Of a DNA stretch of 64,000 nt, positions 52,681-60,788 are shown piece by piece (the stretch's first letter is position 1; every line of letters starts with the position of its first letter). The notes under the pieces were generated by a model. It searched no databases. It was not told where the DNA came from and saw nothing but the letters and a program-made list of their open reading frames with translations. The position numbers were made by a program, and so were the translations under genes. Source of the DNA: Bacteroidaceae bacterium (GTDB lineage Bacteria > Bacteroidota > Bacteroidia > Bacteroidales > Bacteroidaceae); assembly GCA_017524545.1 (NCBI GenBank), contig JAFXVN010000041.1, positions 1-64,000 on the forward strand, read 5' to 3'.

Positions 52681-52782
52681 CACCTATAATCACACAAATG
52701 GAACCCCACACCTAAATTGGTGCGAGTATTCACATCTTACTTGGTGATTATGTGTTGGAATGTTTTGGCGATATTCTCAGGA
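52662..52782. repeat. Hairpin-rich repeat element, copy 2
   Basis: The outer stem is TCCTGA/TCAGGA (52662-52667 with 52777-52782), then TATCGCCAAA/TTTGGCGATA (52671-52680 with 52764-52773), an inner ATAATCAC/GTGATTAT stem, and a CACC/GGTG tip. GGTATCGCCAAACACC and the CCCACACC and GAGTATTC blocks are shared with copy 1 at 15405-15523. It forms the broken 5' edge of the surface-protein pseudogene. Confidence 0.68.
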
Positions 52783-52884
52783 CACTGACCATAAGAGTAA
52801 ACACTCTATCTTCTTATGTCTTTCTGCTTTATGTCATTGGTCTTGTTGTTTTTGTGTTGATGACTGTTTTACCAGTGTTCTCTG

Positions 52885-53142
52885 CTATGCTGCTATTCTG
52901 CCATTGTGGAGTTCATCGATGGGGAAATACAGGTCGCGGTTCTTGCCCCATGCTATGTTGCCCATATCGTCGATGTAGAACTTCTTGAACTTCTTCTCGT
53001 CAAGATAACGGTTGTACTGGGGATGTGGGTTTTCCGCAATCCACGAACCGAAATCGATGGTCACAACTGCTCCATCATTGAAAGTAAGCTTTACAGTAAA
53101 CTGGCCCACATAATCGGCCCTCTCTATTCTCAGGTATTTCAT
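52885..53142 (-). CDS. DUF2442 domain protein
   Basis: An 85-residue protein. The pattern MKYLRIERADYVGQFTVKLTF, TIDFGSWI and FKKFYIDDMGNIAWGKNRDL with YFPIDELH matches DUF2442, a small DNA-binding-like fold. Its start overlaps the DUF4160 stop by four bases (ATGA). DUF4160 and DUF2442 genes are commonly side by side and have been proposed as toxin-antitoxin-like pairs; the role here is inferred from that pairing. Confidence 0.85.
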   Translation of the reverse strand: MKYLRIERADYVGQFTVKLTFNDGAVVTIDFGSWIAENPHPQYNRYLDEKKFKKFYIDDMGNIAWGKNRDLYFPIDELHNGRIAA

Positions 53143-53444
53143 TTCAGTCTCTTTTTAATAGTTGTACATACCACTCTCTTCTTCTTGACAAAGTAGTTAG
53201 TCCATTTATCTATGATGTTGTCGGCATACTCCCTTACGAAACGCTCTGCCACTCGCTGGTCTTTTGAAGGTAAGGGGGGAACTCCTTCCTTTTCCCTCAT
53301 TAAGACTTCTTTGACCTTCCCATCTTCCATGATAATGTCGAACACCGATTCCTTGTGGTCATGCTGCACATGAACATGTATGGGGTCATGCTCATTGGAA
53401 TGGAAGAAGAATACAAATCCAAAGTATCTGTAAATATCAGGCAT
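53139..53444 (-). CDS. DUF4160 domain protein
   Basis: A 101-residue protein. MPDIYRYFGFVFFFHSNEHD and PIHVHVQHDHKE carry the DUF4160 His-rich signature. The C-terminus is very basic (FVKKKRVVCTTIKKRLK). It is the first gene of the pair with DUF2442, on the same strand and overlapping by four bases. Possible role: toxin-like component or mobile-element accessory. No experimental function is known to me. Confidence 0.85.
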   Translation of the reverse strand: MPDIYRYFGFVFFFHSNEHDPIHVHVQHDHKESVFDIIMEDGKVKEVLMREKEGVPPLPSKDQRVAERFVREYADNIIDKWTNYFVKKKRVVCTTIKKRLK

Positions 53445-53560
53445 GGTCTGGTTTAACTATGGTTGAGCAAATGAAATGTTTCGTGTCTCCTTTATGGGAA
53501 GCACGGGACAAAAATAGTGTTTTTCAACAAATAACAAAAGCTTTCGGGGGAAAGAAATGC

Positions 53561-55690
53561 TTAATCTTTCTGCTTTTTTTCTTTTGTTTTCTCTTTCGAG
53601 TACTTCTTGATGAGGTTATAGGCGGAATAAAGTCCCAGTTCGCCGGCCTGGGAGAGGTCAATCAGTCCCTGCTCGGTCTGTCCGCCGAGGATATAAGCCA
53701 CACCTCTGCCGTAGTAGGCACTGGGGAAGTGCGGGTCGAGTTCGATGGCGCGGCTGAAGGACTTCTGCGCTGCGACATAGTCTGACAACTGCACCTGCAC
53801 GCAACCTATATTATAATGTAGGAAAGGGGCGTCGGGCATGAGGTCGGAGGCTTTGCCGTAGTCCTGCATGACCATAAGATAACCCAGGCGGAGGTCGGAG
53901 GCATTTGCTGTCGTTCGCGACACTTCGAGCTGGGCAAAACGGCACTGGGCTCGCAGGATGTATGCTAAAGCAAGTGAAGAGTGAAGCGTAAAGAGTAAAG
54001 AATCTGAGTTGCCATTTAGAATGAATTCGTCCATGTCTGCAACGGCATTCTCGAAGTCGCGGACATGATAGTAATCGAGGGCACGACGCAGGAGCAAGCC
54101 CTTGTCTGCCTGTCCCTGTTCAAGCTTTTCAGAGAGCATGGCAATGGTGGCTTGATGGGCTTCGGTCTGCTTTGCCGTCATTGGAGCCACATTATCCGTC
54201 AGATATAATTGGCGTGGAAGGACATTATGGGCGTTCAGTTCCTCTATTTGTTGGCAATAGGCGACATACGTATTGGTCTCGGAAGTACGCTTGTAGTATG
54301 TGAGCGAGTAGATGGGCTCTGGCCTCAGCTCTGTCTGGCGGTTCTGCACCTTGCCGCGATACTCGCTTGCATATTCGTTCTCCTCTTCGTGGGTGTCCTC
54401 TTCGACAAGGGCCGCATAGTCCTCGATGTTGTGCTCACTCTTCTTACGGGTACGCACAGGTTGCTTCTTGCCTGCAGCAGCATCCAACCGCGCCTGCAAC
54501 ACCTTAAACTCGTCGCGTTCGGCACCGTTTGTGTCGCCTATCTTTCGTTTGATGGCAGCCCGGTGGCGATAGCCGTCCCAAAACTCAGGGTAGTCCTTGA
54601 TGACGGCACTGATGTCGCGAATGGCTCCGTTGTAGTCACCGACGTTGTCAAGTAGGAGGGCGCGGTTGTAGAGGGCGATGGTGTTGTCCGGCTCCAGTTC
54701 CAGCACGAAGTTGAAGTCCTCGATGGCCAGATTGTCCTCACCCACACTGGCACGAAGCAGGCCACGGTTGTAATGTGCAATGAAGTTGCGCGGTTCGAGG
54801 TCGAGGCAGGCGTCATAGTCGGACATGGCTCCCCTGAGGTTGTCCTGATTGTAGCGGGCCAAAGCGCGATTGACATAGAGGCCAGCCGTTCGCGGTGTCT
54901 GCGTGATGGCTTTGTCGAGCGAAGCCTCTGCTTCCTTGTACTCCTTCCTGTTCGCCTGGAACATAGCCTTCAGGCTCCATGCCCTGCCGTCGTATTCGTC
55001 CAGCTCTATGGCACGGTCTGTCCATTTCTCTGCCAGAAGCGTGTCTGTACGAAGCAACGAAACCTGTGCCTTCAGAGTGTATTGGTCAGGGTCCTTTGGC
55101 CAATGACGCATCGAGACATCAAGCGAGGAGTCTGCCCGTTCATACTCCTTCATCTCTATCTGGCAGAGCACGATGTTGTGCCAGGAGTTATGGTCTAAAG
55201 GATTGATGGAGATGGCCTTGCGATAGTCCTCCTCCGCCAGGGCATAACGGCTCTGGTTGATGCGGCAAATGGCGCGCAGGACATAATGGTTGAGAGCGTA
55301 GGGGTTGCGCTCCACGGCATTGTTGCAGTCAATCTCCGCCCCCTGATAATCCTCCAGATAATACTTCGCCAAAGCCCTGTAGAAGTAAGGTTCACCGAGC
55401 CAAGGCTTCGCATTGATGACCATATTGAAGCGCTGGATGGCAAGCACATAGTCCTCGTAATAGAGGGCATTGCGTCCCATCAGAAGTACACGCTCTGTGT
55501 TAATCTGAGCCTTCAAAGGTGAAAGGGTGAAAAAAAGAAGATAGAAGATAAAAGAAGATATGCGGCTCCGCCACGTTCCGCCTGCGCCTGAGGCTTCAGC
55601 CGAAGAAGATAGAGGACAATACTTTCGTTCGCTAAAACTTACGTCTTCTATCTTCTTCTTTCTTCCTCTATCTTCTTCTATCTCCCTCAC
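53561..55690 (-). CDS. TPR-repeat protein (about 700 aa), N-terminus uncertain
   Basis: At least 12 tetratricopeptide units (for example GRNALYYEDYVLAIQRF, YNRALLLDNVGDYNGAIRD, YYGRGVAYILGGQTEQGL) fill most of the protein, a scaffold for protein contacts. A hydrophobic run, FIFYLLFFTLSPLKAQ, at about residues 48-63 looks like a signal peptide. The 45 residues before it are coded by GAAGATAGAGGAAGAAAGAA-type words. The open frame begins at a GTG that overlaps the def stop (GTGA). The true start may be nearer the signal; no ATG is available there. A basic tail (KKYSKEKTKEKKQKD) ends it. Confidence 0.8.
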   Translation of the reverse strand: MREIEEDRGRKKKIEDVSFSERKYCPLSSSAEASGAGGTWRSRISSFIFYLLFFTLSPLKAQINTERVLLMGRNALYYEDYVLAIQRFNMVINAKPWLGEPYFYRALAKYYLEDYQGAEIDCNNAVERNPYALNHYVLRAICRINQSRYALAEEDYRKAISINPLDHNSWHNIVLCQIEMKEYERADSSLDVSMRHWPKDPDQYTLKAQVSLLRTDTLLAEKWTDRAIELDEYDGRAWSLKAMFQANRKEYKEAEASLDKAITQTPRTAGLYVNRALARYNQDNLRGAMSDYDACLDLEPRNFIAHYNRGLLRASVGEDNLAIEDFNFVLELEPDNTIALYNRALLLDNVGDYNGAIRDISAVIKDYPEFWDGYRHRAAIKRKIGDTNGAERDEFKVLQARLDAAAGKKQPVRTRKKSEHNIEDYAALVEEDTHEEENEYASEYRGKVQNRQTELRPEPIYSLTYYKRTSETNTYVAYCQQIEELNAHNVLPRQLYLTDNVAPMTAKQTEAHQATIAMLSEKLEQGQADKGLLLRRALDYYHVRDFENAVADMDEFILNGNSDSLLFTLHSSLALAYILRAQCRFAQLEVSRTTANASDLRLGYLMVMQDYGKASDLMPDAPFLHYNIGCVQVQLSDYVAAQKSFSRAIELDPHFPSAYYGRGVAYILGGQTEQGLIDLSQAGELGLYSAYNLIKKYSKEKTKEKKQKD
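55503..55690 (-). repeat. AGAAGATAGAAG/GTGAAAGGGTG words in the 5' end of the TPR gene
   Basis: TCTTCTATCTTC-type and CACCCTTTCACC-type words occur on both sides of a GC-rich hairpin (CCTGAGGCTTCAGCCG) inside the open frame. They encode the odd N-terminus of the TPR protein and the last residues (KVKVKK) of Def. Confidence 0.6.
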
Positions 55691-56244
55691 TTTTTCACTT
55701 TTACTTTATAGTTGCACGAGAACTTGCCCTTCCTGATGTCCTGAAGCTTTGGGTTGGTGAGCTGGCGGCGAAGTCCCTTCAAATGGTCGGTGAAGACCAC
55801 GCCATCGAGGTGGTCGAACTCGTGCTGCATGACGCGGGCCAAGTAGCCGCTCACCCATTCGTCATGTTCCTGAAACTGCTCGTCCAGATATGTGACACGT
55901 ATGCGAGTGGGGCGTTTCACCTTCTCGTGGATGCCAGGCAGACTGAGGCAACCTTCCTCCGAGACATCCGTCTCCGTCTCGTCGTACTCCTCGATGTATG
56001 GGTTGATAAAGGTCTGGACATAGCCCTTGTATTCGGGCATGTCTTCGCTGATGACATCCAGATTGATGATGGCGAGTCTGATGGGAAGTCCCACCTGAGG
56101 AGCCGCCAAGCCGATGCCCTCGCTGCGTTCGAGGGTTTCGTACATGTTCTTTATGAGCTGCTCCAGCTCCGGATAGTCTTTGTCTATCTCCTCAGCCTCT
56201 TGACGGAGCACAGGCTGACCGAATGTGTATATTGGTAATATCAT
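55687..56244 (-). CDS. def: Peptide deformylase
   Basis: A 185-residue metalloenzyme that removes the N-formyl group from new proteins. Motif 1 GIGLAAPQVG (43-52), motif 2 EEGCLSLPG with metal-binding Cys99, and motif 3 HEFDH (141-145, metal-binding His and catalytic Glu) are complete. The C-terminus ends in a short basic run encoded by AAAAAGTGA words. It is followed by the TPR gene with a four-base overlap. Confidence 0.97.
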   Translation of the reverse strand: MILPIYTFGQPVLRQEAEEIDKDYPELEQLIKNMYETLERSEGIGLAAPQVGLPIRLAIINLDVISEDMPEYKGYVQTFINPYIEEYDETETDVSEEGCLSLPGIHEKVKRPTRIRVTYLDEQFQEHDEWVSGYLARVMQHEFDHLDGVVFTDHLKGLRRQLTNPKLQDIRKGKFSCNYKVKVKK

Positions 56245-56250
56245 TTTCTC

Positions 56251-56340
56251 TTCAAAATTAAGAGTTAAGAATTAACAATTAAGAATTTTCCTTAAAGATG
56301 TCTTGACCTATTCTTAATTCTTCTTTTTAAATTCTTAATT
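56251..56340. repeat. AATTAAGAATTAAGAATT words between def and ruvX
   Basis: TTAAGAGTTAAGAATTAACA and later TATTCTTAATTCTTC can pair, so the gap can fold into a hairpin. The right end includes the ruvX stop region. Confidence 0.6.
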
Positions 56341-56751
56341 ACTCCTTCGTTCCATCCAGCCTTGCAGGATGATTGTGGCACTCACCTCATCCACAAGGGC
56401 TTTGTTGCGGCGTGCCATTTTGCCGATTCCGCTCTGTAGGATTGCTTTCTGCGCAAGGACGCTGGTATAACGCTCGTCCCACATCTCGACAGGAACCGTG
56501 GGAAATGCTTTCTGCAGTTGAACCACAAAAGCTCGCACTCGCGGCAGGTTGTCGCTGTCCCGCCCATTGGTCTGTTTGGGCAGCCCCACCACGAAACGCT
56601 CCACCGTCTCCTTCGAAAGGTAATCCTTCAGGAACGCCAGCAGCCCTGGTGTCTCGACTGTAGTCAGTCCTCCGGGAATAATCTGCAAGGGGTCCGTCAC
56701 AGCCAAGCCGGTGCGACGGACCCCATAGTCTATAGCCAGGACTCTTCCCAC
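56335..56751 (-). CDS. ruvX: Holliday junction resolvase-like / pre-16S rRNA nuclease YqgF
   Basis: A 138-residue RNase H-fold protein that matures the 16S rRNA 5' end. MGRVLAIDYGVRRTGLAV holds the first catalytic Asp, FVVGLPKQTNGRDS the second strand, and DERYTSVLA and LVDEVSATIIL the remaining acidic residues. It shares strand and spacing with def, in the usual company of housekeeping genes. Confidence 0.95.
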   Translation of the reverse strand: MGRVLAIDYGVRRTGLAVTDPLQIIPGGLTTVETPGLLAFLKDYLSKETVERFVVGLPKQTNGRDSDNLPRVRAFVVQLQKAFPTVPVEMWDERYTSVLAQKAILQSGIGKMARRNKALVDEVSATIILQGWMERRSN

Positions 56752-56757
56752 ATTATA

Positions 56758-56875
56758 ATAAATAAAGAATAGGGAATAGGGATTAGGGAATAGGGTTTAA
56801 TTGTCCCATAGTTGGGAAACTGTTGTGAAAAACTCTATTCCCTAATCCCTAATCTCTATTCCCTAATCCTGAATC
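56758..56875. repeat. Inverted pair of GGATTAGGGAATAGGG words
   Basis: AATAGGGAATAGGGATTAGG on the left and CTATTCCCTAATCCCTAATC on the right are complementary over about 30 bases and enclose TTTAATTGTCCCATAGTTGGG. It lies between ruvX and the SPOR gene. Confidence 0.7.
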
Positions 56876-57362
56876 ACTTCTTATACAGCAGCCAAGCGCC
56901 GGGATATTGACCTTCGAGCTGCGCACGCTTCTGAGCGGCTTCGGCCTTGGTATCAAAGCTGCAAGCCACAACGCGATAGAAGGTCTGGCCATTCACCTGA
57001 GCCTGAGCCACACAGCTGTTGTAGCCCTGACCGGCAAACTTCTGCATGAGGGCAACACCGTTAACCTTGTTTTGAACAGATGCCACAACCACGCCATACT
57101 GCTTCAAAGGACTGCCTTCCACGAAGGACACGTTCTCGTTGCGAACGGTAACATTGTTGTAGTCAGCCACAGGAGTTGTGGCGACAGGAGTCACCGTCTG
57201 GGTTGTTACCTGCTGAACAGGTGTTGTGGTAGTTGCAGGTGCTTCTGTCTGCATGGCCTTTGCCTTTTCGTAAGCCTTCTTGTAGGCGCTTTCTTTACTC
57301 TTGCATGACGACATCATGAACACAGCGCAAACGGCAGCGCCCATCAAAAGAATCTTTTTCAT
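56874..57362 (-). CDS. SPOR-domain lipoprotein
   Basis: A 162-residue envelope protein. The lipoprotein signal MKKILLMGAAVCAVFMMSSC has Cys20 as the lipid site. A Thr/Val/Pro-rich linker (residues 40-65) leads to a C-terminal SPOR domain (KQYGVVVASVQNKVNGVALM to YPGAWLLYKK), which binds denuded peptidoglycan at septa. A TACCTTTG box lies 47 bases upstream. It may help cell division or wall remodelling. Confidence 0.9.
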   Translation of the reverse strand: MKKILLMGAAVCAVFMMSSCKSKESAYKKAYEKAKAMQTEAPATTTTPVQQVTTQTVTPVATTPVADYNNVTVRNENVSFVEGSPLKQYGVVVASVQNKVNGVALMQKFAGQGYNSCVAQAQVNGQTFYRVVACSFDTKAEAAQKRAQLEGQYPGAWLLYKK

Positions 57363-57408
57363 AAGTGGTTTATATGTTTTAAGTTACTTTTTCTCTTATT
57401 TTACCTTG

Positions 57409-57416
57409 CAAAGGTA
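57409..57416 (-). promoter_or_regulatory. Bacteroidetes -7 box for the SPOR lipoprotein
   Basis: TACCTTTG on the minus strand. Confidence 0.6.
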
Positions 57417-57511
57417 TCGCTATTTCTGCACAAAACCAACAAAACAGATAGAAAAAGCTCTTTTTTCAACATTTTTTTGCATTTTTGTGCTGCTTAAACG
57501 CCGAAAAGTGC

Positions 57512-57519
57512 TATATTTG
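57512..57519 (+). promoter_or_regulatory. Bacteroidetes -7 box for the YtxH/holin-like operon
   Basis: TATATTTG fits TAnnTTTG; the leader downstream includes four GGATTAGGG words (57538-57603). Confidence 0.5.
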
Positions 57520-57537
57520 TAGGCGCAGAGCATAAAT

Positions 57538-57603
57538 TCAAGGATTAAGGATTAGGGATTAGGGATTAGAGAATAGGGATTAAAGAATAGGGATTAAAGA
57601 ATA
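57538..57603 (+). repeat. GGATTAGGGATTAGGG word run
   Basis: Tandem GGATTA-GGGATTA-GAGAATAGG words in the leader of the YtxH-like gene; the same word forms the inverted pair at 56758-56875. Confidence 0.65.
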
Positions 57604-57657
57604 AAGAAACAACCATCATATAGAATTATGGACTCAAATAAAGAAAGGAGAACAATA

Positions 57658-57873
57658 ATGAAAGCATTGGATTTTATGGTCGCCTTTGTTGGCGGTGCAG
57701 TGGTTGGAGCTGCTTGTGGTTTGCTTTTTGCCCCCGAGAAGGGCAGCGACCTTCGTGAGAAAATTGCAGAAGCCCTGCGCAAACGCGGCATCAAGCTCAA
57801 CCGTAAGGAGATGTCCGACCTCGTTGACGAAATAGCCGAGGAGCTGCAGGCCACGAAAGAAGAGGAAGCATAA
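57658..57873 (+). CDS. YtxH-like small membrane protein
   Basis: A 71-residue protein. A Gly-rich helix (VAFVGGAVVGAACGLLFAPEKG) followed by a charged helix (RKEMSDLVDEIAEELQATKEEEA) is the YtxH/YtxI-like pattern, with the typical APEKGSDLR turn. I chose ATG 57658 because AAGGAG lies eight bases upstream; an in-frame ATG at 57628 would add ten residues. It is three bases before a holin-family gene. YtxH proteins are general stress proteins of unknown mechanism. Confidence 0.8.
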   Translation: MKALDFMVAFVGGAVVGAACGLLFAPEKGSDLREKIAEALRKRGIKLNRKEMSDLVDEIAEELQATKEEEA

Positions 57874-57876
57874 ACA

Positions 57877-58242
57877 ATGAGCTACTCTGACGATCTGCAA
57901 ACGCTCTGGGCTGAGATAAAGAACCACCTGGAGCTGCAGAAGCAGTATCTGCTGATGGACACTGCAGAGAAGCTGACTGTGCTCCTCTCTGCAGTGGCCA
58001 TCGCAGTCATCTGTCTGACGCTTGGGGCAATGGCACTCTTCTTCATGCTGTTTGCCATTGCAGCCTGGATAGGGCAGATAGCCGGCAACGCATTTCTTGG
58101 CTTCCTCATCATGGGCGCGCTTCTTCTGTTGCTGATGATGATTGCCTACGCTGGGCGCAAGCGGTGGATTATCCAGCCTCTGTCGCGCCTCGTTGTCGGT
58201 TTGTTCTTACAGGAAGAAGAGGGGAAGGAGGCTGAGGCATGA
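57877..58242 (+). CDS. Phage-holin-family (YqjE-like) membrane protein
   Basis: A 121-residue protein with an N-terminal amphipathic helix and two membrane segments (VLLSAVAIAVICLTLGAMALF and AFLGFLIMGALLLLLMMIAY) and a charged tail. The family is annotated as 'phage holin 3-6' but is found on chromosomes away from phages, as here; no lysis genes are nearby. It starts three bases after the YtxH-like stop and overlaps the next gene by four bases. Confidence 0.82.
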   Translation: MSYSDDLQTLWAEIKNHLELQKQYLLMDTAEKLTVLLSAVAIAVICLTLGAMALFFMLFAIAAWIGQIAGNAFLGFLIMGALLLLLMMIAYAGRKRWIIQPLSRLVVGLFLQEEEGKEAEA

Positions 58243-58508
58243 GCAGCATTCTTAATTCTCCCGACATCCTTGCCGCCCTGCAGCACAGGAAGATGGCAAC
58301 AGGACAGAAGCTGAAGGCATCCCGCGCACGCATCATGGATACCGCCAACCGACTCTGGTCGCCGCCTGCCAAAGCCACAAGCAGAGCAGAGGGCATCAGC
58401 CGCCTCGTTTCCAACGGTGTCCTTATCTACAACGGCATCCGCATCTTTGCCAATGTCGTTTCTGCTGCACGTTCCCTCTTCGGCCATCGCCGCCGGCGCC
58501 GCCGCTAA
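58239..58508 (+). CDS. Small basic protein of unknown function (89 aa)
   Basis: It overlaps the holin-like gene by ATGA and so is translationally coupled. No known domain is seen. The middle is amphipathic (RIMDTANRLWSPPAK), a Val/Ile/Ala stretch (GVLIYNGIRIFANVVSAARSLF) could touch the membrane, and the end is six arginines (HRRRRRR). Such three-gene YtxH/holin/small-protein sets recur in Bacteroidetes and may act together in envelope stress. Confidence 0.7.
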   Translation: MSSILNSPDILAALQHRKMATGQKLKASRARIMDTANRLWSPPAKATSRAEGISRLVSNGVLIYNGIRIFANVVSAARSLFGHRRRRRR

Positions 58509-58581
58509 AGTGCCGTCGTATGTCTGCCCGTCTTCTTCTGCAAAAACGACAATAGGGTATGAAAAAGCCTGAATTAATGGC

Positions 58582-60744
58582 ATGACGCCGAACACAGAAC
58601 TGCGTACGGCGTGGGACTTCGTGGAGAACACGGGGCGGAGCATCTTCCTGACTGGCAAGGCAGGGACCGGCAAGACGACGTTCCTGAAAACTGTGGTGGA
58701 ACGCTCGCGCAAACGGTCTATCGTAGTGGCTCCGACAGGCGTGGCAGCCATCAATGCGGGCGGTGTCACCATCCATTCTTTTTTCCAGCTACCCCTCTCG
58801 CCCTACGTTCCGGGCGCAAAGGTGGAGAGCAAGTTCGACTTCGGCAAGGAGAAGCGTAAAATCATTGCTTCGATGGACTTGCTCATCATCGACGAAATCT
58901 CGATGGTGCGTGCCGACCTGCTCGATGCCATCGACGCTGTGCTCAGACGTTTCCGCGAACATGGCGAGCCCTTCGGCGGTGTGCAGCTGCTTATGATAGG
59001 TGACTTGGCACAGCTGACACCCGTCGTCACACCTGAAGACGAACAAATCCTAACGCCTTTCTACGACACACCTTACTTCTTCAGCTCGAAGGCACTTGAG
59101 CAGATTGACTATGTGACCATCCAGCTGACGCACGTCTATCGCCAGCAGGACGAAGCGTTCATCTCCCTGCTGAACGAGGTGCGCGAAGGCGACCCATCGG
59201 CAGAGGCACTGGCGAAGCTGAACAGCCGTTATCAGCCCGCGTTCGTCCCCCGTCCCGAGGAACCTTACATCCGCCTCACCACCCACAACCACATTGCCAA
59301 CCACTACAACGAATCGGAGCTGCAAAAGCTGCCAGGCCAAGCCTTTACCTATCACGCGGAAATCAGCGGCACCTTCCCCGACTATGCCTACCCCACTGCC
59401 GAGACGCTGGTTCTGAAGGAAGGCGCACAGGTGATGTTTGTGAAGAACGACACCTCGGCCGGCCACCTGTATTACAACGGACGCATCGGCCGGGTGAAGG
59501 AGATTGGCGAAAGCTACCTCTCCGTCTATTGTGAGGGCGATGCCGAAGCCATCGAAGTGGAGCCACAGGAATGGGAGAACACACGCTACAAGCTGAACGA
59601 ACAGACGCGGGAGATAGAAAGCGAGGTGCAGGGAACCTTCCGCCAGCTGCCTTTGCGTCTGGCTTGGGCCATCACCATCCACAAGAGTCAGGGGCTGACC
59701 TTCGACCGCGCCATCATCGACGCTAACCAGAGTTTCGCGCCCGGACAGGTCTATGTCGCCCTGAGCCGCTGCCGCACTCTCGAAGGCCTTGTGCTTGCAA
59801 AACGCCTTGACACATACGCCATCATCAACGACGAACGTGTCGATAATTATATCGCCGGGCAGGAGGGCGATGCAGAGCGCAGCATCCAACAGCTGCCCAT
59901 GCTCAAGCAGGAATATGGGCGCACCCTGCTCCTGCAGCTCTTCGACTTCCGCCTTATCCTCTACAAGGAGGAGACGATGATGCGCCTCTTCAATGAATTC
60001 TTTTACCACAGTCACACTTCGCTCAGGCAGCTGCACAACCAGGCACTGCAAGACCTCCGCGAGCACGTCACCACCGTTGCCGACAAATGGCGACAGAAGA
60101 TTCTGGCCATGTCCATTGAGGCTATGCACGATGCAGACTTCCTTGACCGCGTGAAGCGCAGTGCCGAATACTTCGAGCTGCAGTTGCGCGACATCCTTGA
60201 AAATCCCATCAAACTCAGTGCCAAGGTTGAGACAAACAACAAGCAGGCCGCCCGCCGCTTAGACAACACCCTGCCCGACCTGCGCCAAGCATGGCTTGCA
60301 CGCCGCTATCTGCTCCAAAGGATTGCGGAACTGGGCTTTAGCGTTGATACTTATCTCCGCGAAAAATACATGTCAACGCTCGATGCTTTTCCCGAAGAGA
60401 CTCTCAAGAAAGCGAAACGGCAGCGCAAGCCCCAAACGCCCAAAGAGCCGAAGCCCAAGACGTGGGAAGTTTCCTACGACCTCTACCGTCAGGGCATGAA
60501 GCCCGACCGCATCGCCCAAGAGCGCGGACTCACCCTTGGCACCGTATTGGGGCATCTTGTCCGTTACGTCGATTCGGGCATCGTCTCTTTCAACGACCTC
60601 GTATCGCCCGAGCATCAGCAAGCCATCGAGCATAGCATCCGGAAGGTCGGTACAGACAGCAACACCACAGCCATCAAAGGTCTCTGTCCGTCCGAAGTCA
60701 CTTACGACGAGATACGTTTGGTCATAGGGAGAATAAAAAGGTAA
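58582..60744 (+). CDS. Pif1/RecD-like superfamily 1 DNA helicase
   Basis: A 720-residue helicase. Walker A is GKAGTGKTT (25-33), motif II LLIIDEISM, motif III GDLAQLTPV, and TIHKSQGLTFDRAIID to YVALSRCR are motifs V-VI. It has the Pif1 core with a long helical C-terminal part ending in a helix-turn-helix like those after RecQ (MKPDRIAQERGLTLGTVLGHL). Pif1-type enzymes unwind stalled forks and G-quadruplexes. It starts a run of DNA-repair genes. Leader words are absent here, but GTAAAATGG words follow the stop. Confidence 0.93.
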   Translation: MTPNTELRTAWDFVENTGRSIFLTGKAGTGKTTFLKTVVERSRKRSIVVAPTGVAAINAGGVTIHSFFQLPLSPYVPGAKVESKFDFGKEKRKIIASMDLLIIDEISMVRADLLDAIDAVLRRFREHGEPFGGVQLLMIGDLAQLTPVVTPEDEQILTPFYDTPYFFSSKALEQIDYVTIQLTHVYRQQDEAFISLLNEVREGDPSAEALAKLNSRYQPAFVPRPEEPYIRLTTHNHIANHYNESELQKLPGQAFTYHAEISGTFPDYAYPTAETLVLKEGAQVMFVKNDTSAGHLYYNGRIGRVKEIGESYLSVYCEGDAEAIEVEPQEWENTRYKLNEQTREIESEVQGTFRQLPLRLAWAITIHKSQGLTFDRAIIDANQSFAPGQVYVALSRCRTLEGLVLAKRLDTYAIINDERVDNYIAGQEGDAERSIQQLPMLKQEYGRTLLLQLFDFRLILYKEETMMRLFNEFFYHSHTSLRQLHNQALQDLREHVTTVADKWRQKILAMSIEAMHDADFLDRVKRSAEYFELQLRDILENPIKLSAKVETNNKQAARRLDNTLPDLRQAWLARRYLLQRIAELGFSVDTYLREKYMSTLDAFPEETLKKAKRQRKPQTPKEPKPKTWEVSYDLYRQGMKPDRIAQERGLTLGTVLGHLVRYVDSGIVSFNDLVSPEHQQAIEHSIRKVGTDSNTTAIKGLCPSEVTYDEIRLVIGRIKR

Positions 60745-60788
60745 AAAGGTAAAATGGTAAAATGGTGAAAAAGTGAAAAGGTGAAAGC
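60741..60788 (+). repeat. GTAAAAAGGTAAAATGGTGAAAAAGTG word run
   Basis: Tandem AAAAGGTAAAATGG-AAAAAGTGAAAAGGTGAAA words cover the last bases of the helicase gene and the GTG start of the alkylation-repair gene. Confidence 0.65.

Noticed and set aside
57877..58242. Holin-like gene as a sign of a prophage
   Set aside because: No terminase, capsid, integrase or lysis gene is nearby. Chromosomal holin-family proteins with YtxH-like neighbours are common.
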